The notes under the pieces: model-generated
The model's database searches: none
What the model was told of the DNA's origin: nothing
What the model saw: the letters and a program-made list of their open reading frames with translations, nothing else
In this document: positions 44,810 to 54,799 of the stretch, piece after piece
Numbering within the stretch: the first letter of the stretch is position 1
Layout of the letters: every line of letters begins with the position of its first letter
Source: Daucus carota subsp. sativus
Taxonomy: Eukaryota > Streptophyta > Magnoliopsida > Apiales > Apiaceae
Reading direction: 5' to 3'
DNA: 64,000 bases
NCBI RefSeq assembly: GCF_001625215.2
Contig: NC_030385.2
Location: 1,791,135-1,855,134 of the forward strand
Translations under genes and position numbers: made by a program

Positions 44810-45291
44810 TGTTGTTTCTGGCTCATACTTCATCCTAAGTCAACAGCTAATTCTGTCTTGTTAGGCAGTTGATTGTCTTGGTATTGATGGGTCTGATTAT
44901 TCAACCCACAAGTATGAAATGGAAGACATTGCAGGCACAAGTTGGTTGGCTATCAATGCTGAATTTATATCAGTTGTCTGGAAAGACTTAGTATAAATTC
45001 AACACTTCCATTCCTACCTGGAGACATCAGGAAATACAAGATAGAACAAGCTTAGTATGTTAGTTTATGTAGGAGATTTTCAGCAACTTTGGGAAACACC
45101 TGGGAAACACTTTGAGAGATATTATTAGTGAGGAAATCTGTTTTCAGCTCTCTGTAATTTACTCACTCTGTTTAATAATATTAGCAGCCTCCTGTGGATG
45201 TAGGCAAATTGCCGAACCACATTATCTGTGTGTTTCAAGTTTACTGTGTTTTGATATATTGTTATTGCTATTTGTTTATCTGCGCACTACA
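44810..45291 (+). repeat. 5' LTR of Copia element
   Basis: 482 bp, TG...CA, immediately after GCTAC. Confidence 0.95.
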
Positions 45292-45294
45292 AAT

Positions 45295-45306
45295 TGGTAT
45301 CAGAGC
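45295..45306 (+). other. Primer binding site of Copia element
   Basis: TGGTATCAGAGC, complementary to the 3' end of initiator methionine tRNA, three bases inside the 5' LTR. Confidence 0.9.
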
Positions 45307-45487
45307 CAAACATAGCAGTATCATATATCAAATCGAAGCTCTCACCGAGACGAATTCAACGCCGCAAAAATCACCTCAATCGTAGTTCTGAAGCACTGCC
45401 AGAACCTGTTAGAGTTTTGCTGCCAGAATTCAGGAAGGGCTTATTTTCTGCAGTTTTTTATTCTGAAAAAAAAATTAGCTTTCAGCT

Positions 45488-48400
45488 ATGGCAGATGATA
45501 GAGGGACTGAAAGAAGTTCACATGCCGAGGATGAAAGTTCTAATGATCAAAGAAGTTATGTTCGAAGAACCATGTTGTCAAACGCAAAGTTTGAGGTGGA
45601 GAAATTTGACGGCACCAATAACTTTGGTATGTGGCAATGTGAGGTATTGGATCTTGTATTCAGAGAAGGATCAGATATCGCTCTGGAGTCCAGGCCAAAA
45701 GATTATTCTGATGAAGATTGGAATTATGTCAACCGTCAAGCTTGTGGCACAATTCGATTGTGTTTGGGAAAAGATCAAAAATATTTTGTCATGAAAGAAA
45801 ATGTAGCAGCAAGTCTCTGGAAAAAGCTGGAGGACAAGTACATGACAAAAAGTGTAGAGAACAGGCTCTACTTGAAGAAGAAGCTTTTCCGTTTTCAGTT
45901 CAAGAAAGGTACAGCTATGATTGAGCACTTAAATAATTTCAATAAGATTTTGGCAGATCTCCAAAATTTAGATGTTGAAATTATTGATGAAGATAAAGCT
46001 TTGTTGTTGCTAAATTCATTACCTGAAAGCTATGAGCATTTAACTACAACTCTGTTGTACGGTAAAGATGAGGTTAAGTTTGTTGATGTTTCTAATGCTT
46101 TGGTAAATAATGAATACCGAAAGAAGGATCAGCATGATCACAGGGATTCAACATCAGAAGCACTGGTCACAATAAGAGGCAGACAAAGCAATAAATCTGG
46201 TCCAACGAATAACGGGGGGCGATCGAGATCAAAGTCCAGAGGAGAGCCATCCAGAAGGCGTCTTGCGAAAGATGAGTGTGCATATTGTCACCAGAAAGGA
46301 CACTGGAAGAAAGATTGTCCAAACAAGGACAAGTCTGCTACTGCAAATATTGTACAGAAGTCTGAAGAAGAGGAAGCTGCGTTCACGGTTTCATTATCAG
46401 ACACATATTCAGACAAATGGATACTTGATTCTGGATGTTCGTATCATATGTGTCCTAATAGACATTGGTTCTCGAGTTTTGAAGAGCTTGATGGAGGTGT
46501 TGTCCTTATGGGTAACAATAATGCATGCCAAACAAAGGGAATTGGAGTGCGTTTGAAGATGCACGATGGTACAATTAAAAGACTAACAGATGTGAGGTAC
46601 ATACCTGATTTAAAAAAGAATCTTATTTCATTGGGAGTTCTTGATTCTGATGGTTATAAGATTATAATGGAAAATGGAGTTTTAAAGGTTGTACGAGGTG
46701 CATTTGTTGCAATGAAGGGTACTCAAAAGGCAAATTTATACTTCCTAGATGGAAGTACAGTTATAGGAAGTGCATCTGTTTCAAGCAGTCCAAACCAGAT
46801 CACATCTGATTCCTCTCGCCTTTGGCATATGCGCCTGAGACATGCTGGAGAGAAGGCTTTGCAAGGCCTAGTGAAGCAAGGTCTACTAAAAGGTGCCAAG
46901 ACTGGAAAGTTTGATTTCTGTGAGCATTGTGTACTAGGAAAGCAAACAAGAGTCAAATTTGGCGCTGCTATTCATCGCACAAAAGGAACTTTGGATTACA
47001 TCCACACGGACGTTTGGGGACCTTCCAGAAATGCGTCATTGGGAGGTAAACGATGGTTTGTAACTTTTATCGATGATTTTTCTAGATATGTTTGGGTATA
47101 CACTATGCGTCACAAAGATGAAGTTCTGGACATCTTTCTTGAGTGGAAGAAGTTGATTGAAACTCAAACAGGCAGAAAAATTAAAAGATTAAGATCTGAT
47201 AACGGCGGCGAGTACAAATCAGATCCATTTTTCAAAGTTTGTCAAGATGAAGGCATAATCCGACATTTTTCAGTTCCCGGCACGCCGCAACAAAATGGAG
47301 TGGCGGAACGGATGAATCGTACTTTGGTAGTAAAAGTTCGATGTATGCTATCTCATTCTGGATTGAGCAAAACATTCTGGGCAGAAGCTTTGTCATATGC
47401 AACTCATATTGTCAATAGGCTGCCAGCATCTGCCTTAGACGGAAAAACTCCTAAAGAGGTATGGTCTGGAGAACTTGTTTCAGATTATGATTCTTTAAGA
47501 ATTTTTGGATGTCCTGCATATTATCATGTTAAAGAATCTAAATTGGATCCTAGAGCAAAGAAATCTATTTTCTTGGGTTATACCGGAGGAGTTAAAGGAT
47601 CCCGTCTTTGGTGTACCGAATCAAAGAAGATTGTTTTAAGTCGTGATGTTACTTTTGATGAGTCTGTTATGCTAAGACAAACAACTTCAGATACTGAAAA
47701 TGAAAGTCCCAACAGTACTTCTAAAGTACTGCTTGAGGCACCAGAAAATTTGCAAACAGTTGATAATGGCGAAGATGAAATTGATGATCAAGATGAAATC
47801 CCTGATGAGGTGGAGATTCCCTCGCCATCTCCGATAATTCAACCTGAAAACATTGCCACTACCAGACCGAGAAGGGAGATAAGAAAGCCTGCCAGGTATA
47901 CTGATATTGTAGCTTTTGCACTTCCAATAATTGATGATAATGTTCCTTGTACTTATAGAGAAGCTGTACAAAGTATTGATAGTGCAAAGTGGAAATCAGC
48001 AATGGATGAAGAAATGAAGTCTTTACACCAGAATAAGACGTGGGAGTTGGTCCAGATTCCCAAAGGAAAGAAAACAATCGGTTGTAAATGGGTATATACC
48101 AAGAAAGAAGGTTTACCCGATGAGAATAACATCCGGTACAAAGCGAGATTGGTAGCAAAAGGATATGCTCAGAAAGAGGGAATAGATTACAATGAGGTAT
48201 TCTCACCTGTTGTAAAGCATTCATCTATCCGAATCTTGCTGGCATTAGTGGCACAATTTGATCTCGAATTAGCTCAACTTGATGTCAAAACAGCGTTTCT
48301 TCATGGTACTTTAAATGAAGAAATCTACATGACTCAACCAGACGGCTTTAAAGTTCCCGGTTGTAAGGAATGGGCTTGCAAGCTGAACAAGTCATTGTAC

Positions 48401-49510
48401 GGTCTAAAACAGTCTCCACGACAATGGTACAAGCGTTTTGACAGCTTCATCCAGGAGCATAAGTACACCCGCAGCCAATTTGATCATTGTGTATATTTTC
48501 GGAAACTCCAAGATGGTACGTTCATTTACTTACTCTTATATGTTGATGATATGTTAATTGCATCTAAGAGTAAGGTAGAGGTCGCTAAGTTGAAGACCTT
48601 GTTAAATTCTGAATTCGAAATGAAAGACCTTGGAGAAGCTAAGAAAATTCTTGGAATGGAGATCACAAGAGATAGAGCTGCAAGCACAGTATGTTTATCA
48701 CAAACTCAGTATTTAAAAAGGGTACTTCAAAGGTTTGGTATGAATGAGAAAACCAAATCAGTTAGTACACCGCTTGCTCCTCATTTTCAGTTAAGTACAA
48801 AGATGTGTCCCACAACCAATGATGAGAAAAAGAAAATGGAGTGCATCCCTTATGCAAATGCTATTGGCGCGTTGATGTATGCGATGGTATGCACCAGGCC
48901 CGATATTTCACATGCTGTTAGTATGGTAAGTCGTTACATGCACAATCCCGGAAAAGAACATTGGCAAGCAGTGAAATGGATTTTAAGATACATCTATGGT
49001 ACTGTAGATGTTGGCTTAAAATTTGAAAGAAACAAGGCTGATGGTAATCATTTAGTCGGATATGTGGATTCTGACTTTGGTGGAGACTTAGATAAGCGTC
49101 GATCAACAACTGGTTATGTGTTCACTATGGCAGGAGGACCAATTTGCTGGAGATCGACATTACAATCAACTGTAGCTTTGTCAACAACGGAGGCAGAATA
49201 TATGGCTGTAACTGAAGCATTTAAAGAAGCTATTTGGCTTCTCGGATTGACCAAGGATTTTGGTATTGTTCAGGAAAATGTGAAGGTATTCTGTGACAGC
49301 CAAAGTGCCATTTGTTTGGCAAAGAACCAGGTACATCATGGTCGCACTAAGCACATTGATGTTCGTTATCATTTTGTTCGTGAAATTATTGAGGATGGGA
49401 ATGTACTACTTCAGAAGGTAAGCACTGTAGATAATCCTGCAGACATGCTTACGAAAGTGGTTTCTGGGATCAAGTTTCAGCATTGTCTGAACTTGATCAA
49501 CATCTCTTGA
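45488..49510 (+). CDS. Copia gag-pol polyprotein
   Basis: A single 1340-codon frame from ATG 45488. Domain order is typical Copia: gag (about 1-240), CCHC knuckle CAYCHQKGHWKKDC (about 263-276), protease with DSG at Asp 314, pre-integrase and integrase core (TDVWGP, SDNGGEY, NGVAERMNR), reverse transcriptase with YVDDM at about 1018-1022, and RNase H (YVDSDFGGD, ending near ADMLTK). Integrase preceding RT separates it from gypsy. The wording is close to the tobacco Tnt1 group. It encodes everything needed for self-copying. The upstream 195-base leader has no competing long frame. No stop or frameshift seen. Confidence 0.96.
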   Translation: MADDRGTERSSHAEDESSNDQRSYVRRTMLSNAKFEVEKFDGTNNFGMWQCEVLDLVFREGSDIALESRPKDYSDEDWNYVNRQACGTIRLCLGKDQKYFVMKENVAASLWKKLEDKYMTKSVENRLYLKKKLFRFQFKKGTAMIEHLNNFNKILADLQNLDVEIIDEDKALLLLNSLPESYEHLTTTLLYGKDEVKFVDVSNALVNNEYRKKDQHDHRDSTSEALVTIRGRQSNKSGPTNNGGRSRSKSRGEPSRRRLAKDECAYCHQKGHWKKDCPNKDKSATANIVQKSEEEEAAFTVSLSDTYSDKWILDSGCSYHMCPNRHWFSSFEELDGGVVLMGNNNACQTKGIGVRLKMHDGTIKRLTDVRYIPDLKKNLISLGVLDSDGYKIIMENGVLKVVRGAFVAMKGTQKANLYFLDGSTVIGSASVSSSPNQITSDSSRLWHMRLRHAGEKALQGLVKQGLLKGAKTGKFDFCEHCVLGKQTRVKFGAAIHRTKGTLDYIHTDVWGPSRNASLGGKRWFVTFIDDFSRYVWVYTMRHKDEVLDIFLEWKKLIETQTGRKIKRLRSDNGGEYKSDPFFKVCQDEGIIRHFSVPGTPQQNGVAERMNRTLVVKVRCMLSHSGLSKTFWAEALSYATHIVNRLPASALDGKTPKEVWSGELVSDYDSLRIFGCPAYYHVKESKLDPRAKKSIFLGYTGGVKGSRLWCTESKKIVLSRDVTFDESVMLRQTTSDTENESPNSTSKVLLEAPENLQTVDNGEDEIDDQDEIPDEVEIPSPSPIIQPENIATTRPRREIRKPARYTDIVAFALPIIDDNVPCTYREAVQSIDSAKWKSAMDEEMKSLHQNKTWELVQIPKGKKTIGCKWVYTKKEGLPDENNIRYKARLVAKGYAQKEGIDYNEVFSPVVKHSSIRILLALVAQFDLELAQLDVKTAFLHGTLNEEIYMTQPDGFKVPGCKEWACKLNKSLYGLKQSPRQWYKRFDSFIQEHKYTRSQFDHCVYFRKLQDGTFIYLLLYVDDMLIASKSKVEVAKLKTLLNSEFEMKDLGEAKKILGMEITRDRAASTVCLSQTQYLKRVLQRFGMNEKTKSVSTPLAPHFQLSTKMCPTTNDEKKKMECIPYANAIGALMYAMVCTRPDISHAVSMVSRYMHNPGKEHWQAVKWILRYIYGTVDVGLKFERNKADGNHLVGYVDSDFGGDLDKRRSTTGYVFTMAGGPICWRSTLQSTVALSTTEAEYMAVTEAFKEAIWLLGLTKDFGIVQENVKVFCDSQSAICLAKNQVHHGRTKHIDVRYHFVREIIEDGNVLLQKVSTVDNPADMLTKVVSGIKFQHCLNLINIS

Positions 49511-49559
49511 AATTAGAGGTCTGTGGTGTTTTGGAGGCAGCACTATTTAGTGAAGTTTC

Positions 49560-49573
49560 GCCAAGGTGGAGAT
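49560..49573 (+). other. Polypurine tract of Copia element
   Basis: AAGGTGGAGA ends right before the 3' LTR at 49574. Confidence 0.75.
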
Positions 49574-50055
49574 TGTTGTTTCTGGCTCATACTTCATCCT
49601 AAGTCAACAGCTAATTCTGTCTTGTTAGGCAGTTGATTGTCTTGGTATTGATGGGTCTGATTATTCAACCCACAAGTATGAAATGGAAGACATTGCAGGC
49701 ACAAGTTGGTTGGCTATCAATGCTGAATTTATATCAGTTGTCTGGAAAGACTTAGTATAAATTCAACACTTCCATTCCTACCTGGAGACATCAGGAAATA
49801 CAAGATAGAACAAGCTTAGTATGTTAGTTTATGTAGGAGATTTTCAGCAACTTTGGGAAACACCTGGGAAACACTTTGAGAGATATTATTAGTGAGGAAA
49901 TCTGTTTTCAGCTCTCTGTAATTTACTCACTCTGTTTAATAATATTAGCAGCCTCCTGTGGATGTAGGCAAATTGCCGAACCACATTATCTGTGTGTTTC
50001 AAGTTTACTGTGTTTTGATATATTGTTATTGCTATTTGTTTCTCTGCGCACTACA
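49574..50055 (+). repeat. 3' LTR of Copia element
   Basis: 482 bp, followed by the second GCTAC. Confidence 0.95.
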
Positions 50056-50060
50056 GCTAC

Positions 50061-50352
50061 AGATCAATAATTTGGCACATAATTGTTGAATATTGACCAA
50101 AGGATAAGGAGGTGGATGAGATGATCAGTTTCGCAAGCTAAGACTCTGATACAGGGAGCCACGCTCATGCATGCAAGAAGTCTATGTGCTTAGCAAAGGG
50201 TTACCTCACTTCTGTTAGCAAAGGGTTACCTCACTTCTGTTAGCGGCTAAAGACCAGAAGTGAGTAGAAGATGCAGATCCAAATTTATTTTTTATTGTTA
50301 TTGAATAAAATTCTTAAACACGCACATTTAAACCATATAAACTCTTCTCCGA
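50061..50352. other. Spacer between Copia element and UGT
   Basis: No gene. It contains a perfect 25-bp tandem duplication at 50191-50240 (unit TAGCAAAGGGTTACCTCACT plus TCTGT). It includes the 3' UTR of the UGT. Confidence 0.7.
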
Positions 50353-51684
50353 CTAGATATTACAAAGTTTATGCAATTCCTCCATAACTATATCTAAATA
50401 TTTGTCTCCGTTCTCCTTCTGGCTCGTACTCAAATTTTTGGTCTTCCTCCTTATTTCATCCCCATCCTGGTCGAACACAATTTTCTTTATGACTTTCGCA
50501 ACATTGTCCTCTTGAAGCCTCCCACTGCTATCTCTCTTAACCTCCTCGCCCACCCCAACCTCCTGCAACACTCTAGCATTTAGCGGCTGATCATATTGCA
50601 TTGGTATCGCAATTATGGGAACGCCATATGCCAGTGCTTCCGTCACAGAACCCCTTCCACAATGACTCACGAACCCCCCAATACTTGAATGCTGTAATAT
50701 CCTCGCCTGTGGTGCCCATGTCTCCAAAATCATTCCCTTTTCTCCAATACATCTTTCACGGAATTTTTCAAGAAACTCCCCCATGAAATCCCCATCAGGA
50801 AACTTAACAAACCATATGAAGTTCACGCCGCTTAGCTCTAGGCCATTCGCTATGTCCTCCACATCTTCCTTCGACAAGTGACACTCCGTCCCGGTGGAAA
50901 CAAACACTGTGGACGCCTCATCTTTCTTGTCAAGCCATTCAAAAATCGCGGTATCCTCATCATCCTCTTTCCAATCAACAGTTTCAGAAACAATTAGGCC
51001 AGCTGGCAGAACTTTTTTCCCACAGAGACTAGAGAGATAGTTGATATACTTCTCCTCAATCTCATCACAGCTCTTGACTAAAACCAATTGCGATTGCCTA
51101 ACACAAGAGCTGACACGTTCCGGAGTCCCCATGCCCTGAGCATTCACTTTCGAGATCTTCTCATTCGTCGCTTTCTCATAATCCGTCAAATATATTTCCG
51201 GAAAAGGGAAAGGGGACTGAGGGTTGTTCTGTAAATGATAAAAGTAACAGAACGTCACCGCGCCCGATGTGATGTATACAACTGATGGGACATTCTGAGA
51301 CACAGCAATTTCTGGCGCCCAGTATTGAAAAACATCAGAAATCAGCAAGTCCGGTTTTAGGGTTTGGAGGATCTGGGAGAATTCCGGGGCGGCCATGTCG
51401 AAGGCCTTCTTGAGAGTGGAGAGGCGGTTCGGCGGGAGGCCGTTGACTGTGTGGTGGTGAGGAGGGAGTTCCGGGAGGTTGGGGAGATTGAGGTCTATTG
51501 TTTTGATGGAGGGATTGTTGTCTAGGGTTTTCTTGACGGAGTTTAGGTTGACTGGCGTGGAGCATAGGTGGACGGAGACGCCTCTTCTGGCTAGTCTTTT
51601 GCCGAGCTGGAGGTATGATGATACGTGGCTGTGGCCTAACCAGGGGAACATCAGAACCGTCATGCCTCTCCCTTTACTCTCCAT
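50353..51684 (-). CDS. Family 1 glycosyltransferase, group A (UGT91/94-like), Arg at PSPG position 22
   Basis: Intronless, 443 aa, GT-B fold. The catalytic His is His 20 (in LGHSHVSS) and its activating Asp is Asp 117 (LLISDVF). The C-terminal PSPG box spans residues 323-366 (WAPQ...YDQ). Group A enzymes usually add a second sugar to a sugar already on a flavonoid, carotenoid or terpenoid glycoside, in the cytosol; sequence wording is closest to UGT94-type enzymes. The box reads HCGRGS where glucosyltransferases have HCGW: residue 344 (box position 22) is Arg. In Lamiales flavonoid glucuronosyltransferases Arg at this position favours UDP-glucuronate. Acceptor cannot be told. The start is the ATG after a GA-rich leader. 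Confidence 0.93.
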   Translation of the reverse strand: MESKGRGMTVLMFPWLGHSHVSSYLQLGKRLARRGVSVHLCSTPVNLNSVKKTLDNNPSIKTIDLNLPNLPELPPHHHTVNGLPPNRLSTLKKAFDMAAPEFSQILQTLKPDLLISDVFQYWAPEIAVSQNVPSVVYITSGAVTFCYFYHLQNNPQSPFPFPEIYLTDYEKATNEKISKVNAQGMGTPERVSSCVRQSQLVLVKSCDEIEEKYINYLSSLCGKKVLPAGLIVSETVDWKEDDEDTAIFEWLDKKDEASTVFVSTGTECHLSKEDVEDIANGLELSGVNFIWFVKFPDGDFMGEFLEKFRERCIGEKGMILETWAPQARILQHSSIGGFVSHCGRGSVTEALAYGVPIIAIPMQYDQPLNARVLQEVGVGEEVKRDSSGRLQEDNVAKVIKKIVFDQDGDEIRRKTKNLSTSQKENGDKYLDIVMEELHKLCNI

Positions 51685-51688
51685 TCTC

Positions 51689-51758
51689 TCTCTCTCTCTC
51701 TCTCTCTCTCCCTCTTCTCTCTCTCTCTCTGCCGTCTTCTCTCTCTCGATAATCAGAT
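51689..51758 (-). repeat. GA/CT microsatellite in the UGT 5' leader
   Basis: On the plus strand runs of (CT)n, interrupted by CCCTCTT and GCCGTC, sit just before the UGT start. On the gene strand it is a GA-rich 5' UTR. Confidence 0.85.
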
Positions 51759-51764
51759 AGGCAC

Positions 51765-51775
51765 AGATATATAGA
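51765..51775 (-). promoter_or_regulatory. TATA box of the UGT
   Basis: CTATATATCTG on the minus strand about 85 bases before the ATG. Confidence 0.55.
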
Positions 51776-51779
51776 CTGT

Positions 51780-52139
51780 ATATTTACCTCTGCAATCTCG
51801 TACTGTTATACTACAAGGACCCGTCAATATATAGCCTTCAGGTATGCTATATATAATTACGTCATGCCATGCATCACATAATATCGCTAGTATGAATATT
51901 TTAAGTACCGCAATAATTTAATTAAATTCGAATTCTTTTTTAATTGATTTCTCATAGCCTAATTGAACATGTTTCTAATATAATTGCATTTTCATGACAA
52001 AATAATATAATACTAAAATACATATAATAAATAATATATAATAAATATTATACATCACAGATTTGGACAGCTCATATTATAAGTTAATAATATTTTTTGT
52101 TAAGTAATTTAAGCATAACATCGATATTGTATTCTTCTC
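51780..52139. other. UGT upstream region
   Basis: AT-rich, no gene. Likely promoter sequence. Confidence 0.5.
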
Positions 52140-52152
52140 GTACTACATTATT

Positions 52153-52903
52153 TTTTTTTTTTGACGAACAATAAGATTTTATTAAACATAGAACTTAAGA
52201 ACACAGTCGGGACAAACCCCCAAACTGACAACTACAACCTGATTGTGAAACAAAAATCGAGCTAAACAAATAGCCGGTTTGTTTTCAGATTGCTTAACAG
52301 ATAGAATATAAATATTCTTGATATTAAAAATGATTACAAAAGTTTCTCGAGCAATCCAGTCGACACCGACATCACTGAAAATAGTAGAATCACAATTGAC
52401 CTGCGCACATAAAAAACCGGTGATAGACCAGTGTTCATATCCATCAGTTACACCAACTGAGGTTGGGGGTACAGATGCCCCATATATTGAACAATCATTT
52501 GTTGTGCGAGGTGAGCTCTCGCGATAACCACAATTCCAGATTTGAAGCGGGTTGCCCAGATCTCCCAATACACCGTAGAAATCATTCTTCACGCAACATG
52601 ACAACGAATCAAAAACGCAACAAGACATACACCCAAAAATTGGGGACAATCAACAACCCAAAAAGATGGGTACGGTAACAAGATCACACCCAAAATGACT
52701 TAGATCTCGATTTTATTGAAAACTATTATAGTAGAAATTAAAGATATAGAAATGGAGGAAATGGGATGAGAGGATGGATGGGATGATGTGATTTTGATGG
52801 AAGAAAGGGGCGATGAAGGATGGATGATAGCTATGAATGGCGGCCGACTCTCATTAGGGTTTTGTGTGGAGCACAGAAATCAACAGGCTTTGAATGATTT
52901 CTG
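52153..52903 (-). mobile_element. Retroposed sequence with poly(A) tail and 13-bp target duplications
   Basis: GTACTACATTATT flanks both sides (52140-52152 and 52904-52916). Read on the minus strand, the 751-bp insert ends with AATAAAATC about 20 bases before a run of A's, the mark of target-primed reverse transcription. The 3' half encodes a tail like that of the plant LINE RNase H (see the ORF at 52182-52628). The 5' half resembles an untranslated leader. Probably a short LINE-derived or LINE-mobilised transcript rather than a full element. Confidence 0.85.
52182..52628 (-). CDS. 148-aa ORF in the retroposed sequence
   Basis: An intact frame from ATG 52628 to the stop just before the polyadenylation signal. 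The N-terminus is Cys-rich (MSCCVFDSLSCC). The C-terminal 40 residues, with SENKPAICLARF and LGVCPDCVL, resemble the end of plant retroelement RNase H domains (...AN..AH.LAR...P..V). Catalytic acidic residues of RNase H are not evident. It may be a remnant rather than a gene. Confidence 0.4.
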   Translation of the reverse strand: MSCCVFDSLSCCVKNDFYGVLGDLGNPLQIWNCGYRESSPRTTNDCSIYGASVPPTSVGVTDGYEHWSITGFLCAQVNCDSTIFSDVGVDWIARETFVIIFNIKNIYILSVKQSENKPAICLARFLFHNQVVVVSLGVCPDCVLKFYV

Positions 52904-52916
52904 GTACTACATTATT

Positions 52917-53924
52917 AAACGGCCGGCGTTTTGGACAGAGAAAGACCATGGACCGAGAACTCGAGAAGCACTTAATATTATATCACTACCTCAGTTCTCT
53001 CAATCAAGAATTTACTTTGGAATTTTATAATCAAATTATCCGATTTTTCATTATATAAATAACTTATTTTTTATAATGATGAAAACTCAAAAATATATTT
53101 CAATGAAGTTTATATATATCTTTTAGGTATAATCTCATAATATTTTGAGTTGTATAATAAGTTTCATAAAATTTGATCACTAAAATTTATAGAAAAAGTT
53201 TAAAATGGGCTACTCATTTGATATGGAAACAATATTAAAAAAATTCATATATCTTTTCTTAAAAGAAAAATGATAATTCAATAATGAAAAACCATACGAC
53301 ATCTATAAATATAATCGAAATTGAATAAACGCAGCATGATTATATAATATATACATGTTGTAATACTCCCACGGTTGTTTTGAGCGATCGACCATAAATG
53401 CATCACCATACAAATCTTTATCGATAAATCGATATTGTAAATCCAGAAAATCTGTAATCCCGAACATAATGAATTAAATAAAAATTAAACTCTCACAAGA
53501 GAGACCATGCAAAACTCAAATAAATTGGAAATTAGTGAAGAAAAACAAGTGATGAATCAAGAGTAATAAAAGCGAGACAAGATTGAGACTTTTCACCTGT
53601 AAAAGCTCGTGGAAGCGACTACTTCAAGAATAAGAAAAATTTTAGGGTTTTGAGACCGGAGCTAGTTTATTATTGTTTTATAAGTCTAATAAATTTTATA
53701 TATTTTTAAAATAAGGATTAGTTTTTGTAACAAAAAATATGATTATATTTTTCTATTTTTACTTTTATGTTTTAATAATTACATCTATGCTTAAGTAATT
53801 TGTATTATTTTTAAATGCTCTTCTAAAATAATATCAATATAGTTTAAAATTTTGAAGTTGCTATATATTGTTGAATAAGTTTGTTGAATAAGTTTGTTGT
53901 CCATTTTCTCATCCGTAAATTAGT
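52917..53924. other. Intergenic DNA
   Basis: Very AT-rich. No gene or complete repeat recognised. Confidence 0.55.
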
Positions 53925-53926
53925 AC

Positions 53927-54206
53927 TCCCTCCGTCCCACCCAATTGTTTACATTCGGTTTGGGCACGGAGGTTAAGAAATATGTATAAAGTAGTGAAAA
54001 AGAGGAAGAAAAGTGGGTGAAGTGGTGGGACCCATCGATTTTTAATATATAAAAGAGAGATAGTGGAGTAAAAGTAGTGTGAAAAGGAAGGAAAAGCGAT
54101 AAAGTGGTGGGACCCATTAACTATTTTGGGAAAGTTTTGTAATGTAAAAAAATGGATGGGACGTCCAAAAGAGGTAACTGTAAAGAACCTGGTGGGACGG
54201 AGGGAG
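53927..54206. mobile_element. Stowaway-like MITE
   Basis: Ends CTCCCTCCGTCCCACC and GGTGGGACGGAGGGAG, flanked by TA at 53925-53926 and 54207-54208. 280 bp, with an internal repeated block AGTGGTGGGACCCAT. Confidence 0.9.
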
Positions 54207-54208
54207 TA

Positions 54209-54797
54209 TATAACTGTAAACTTTAAAACAAGCACGTACTGCCAAAATAAGTGTCAAAAAAATGAAATAAAAGTTGAATAGTATTCAAATTTGTGTCAAT
54301 AAATATGACATCAATTATATACTTTTGAACTTGAAGACGTAAGCGCCCTGACTAATTTTCTATTTTCATGTACATGTTTGTGCTCCAGCACATCCTCCAC
54401 GTGGCATAAAAATAAACCTTCATACAATATTAGTCAAATTAGAATATTGAACAATGTCAAAAGATTGATAAAAAAAAGTAAAAATTATATATTAATATCG
54501 CTTAAACTATCATATATCGAGGATAAATATATGGTACATAAATTGTCGAATTCCTCGTAGTGTTAGGTATTGTTCTAATGTTACTAGAAGATATTCAACT
54601 AACTCTAGCCAATGGGATATTTATCGGAGAAAAAGAAAAATATATAGATGATGGGTACGTCGTCTTGTATAAAACACATTTCTAAGAGGTCGGTCTCTCC
54701 AAACAAAATTACTAATTTTTGTTTTATCGAATATGTCTGGTAAGATACCGACCTTAGATGGCCTGCAAAAATAACTATTCGAATATGGATCTGATAA
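54209..54797. other. Intergenic DNA
   Basis: No gene. A CACTA-like right terminus (CGTAGTG at 54553-54559) has no partner that I could find. Confidence 0.4.
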
Positions 54798-54799
54798 GG

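Larger units (their letters stand above)
44810..50055 (+). mobile_element. Intact Ty1/Copia retrotransposon (Tnt1/Tork-like)
   Basis: Two 482-bp LTRs (44810-45291, 49574-50055) start TGTTG and end CTACA and are flanked by GCTAC (44805-44809 and 50056-50060). The LTRs differ at one base that I can see (A at 45278, C at 50042). A tRNA-iMet type binding site, a polypurine tract and one uninterrupted 1340-codon gag-pol lie between. Structure, open frame and LTR similarity all indicate recent insertion and possible competence. Confidence 0.96.

Noticed and set aside
47687..49372. Minus-strand ORFs within the Copia polyprotein
   Set aside because: Shadows of the strong plus-strand gag-pol frame.
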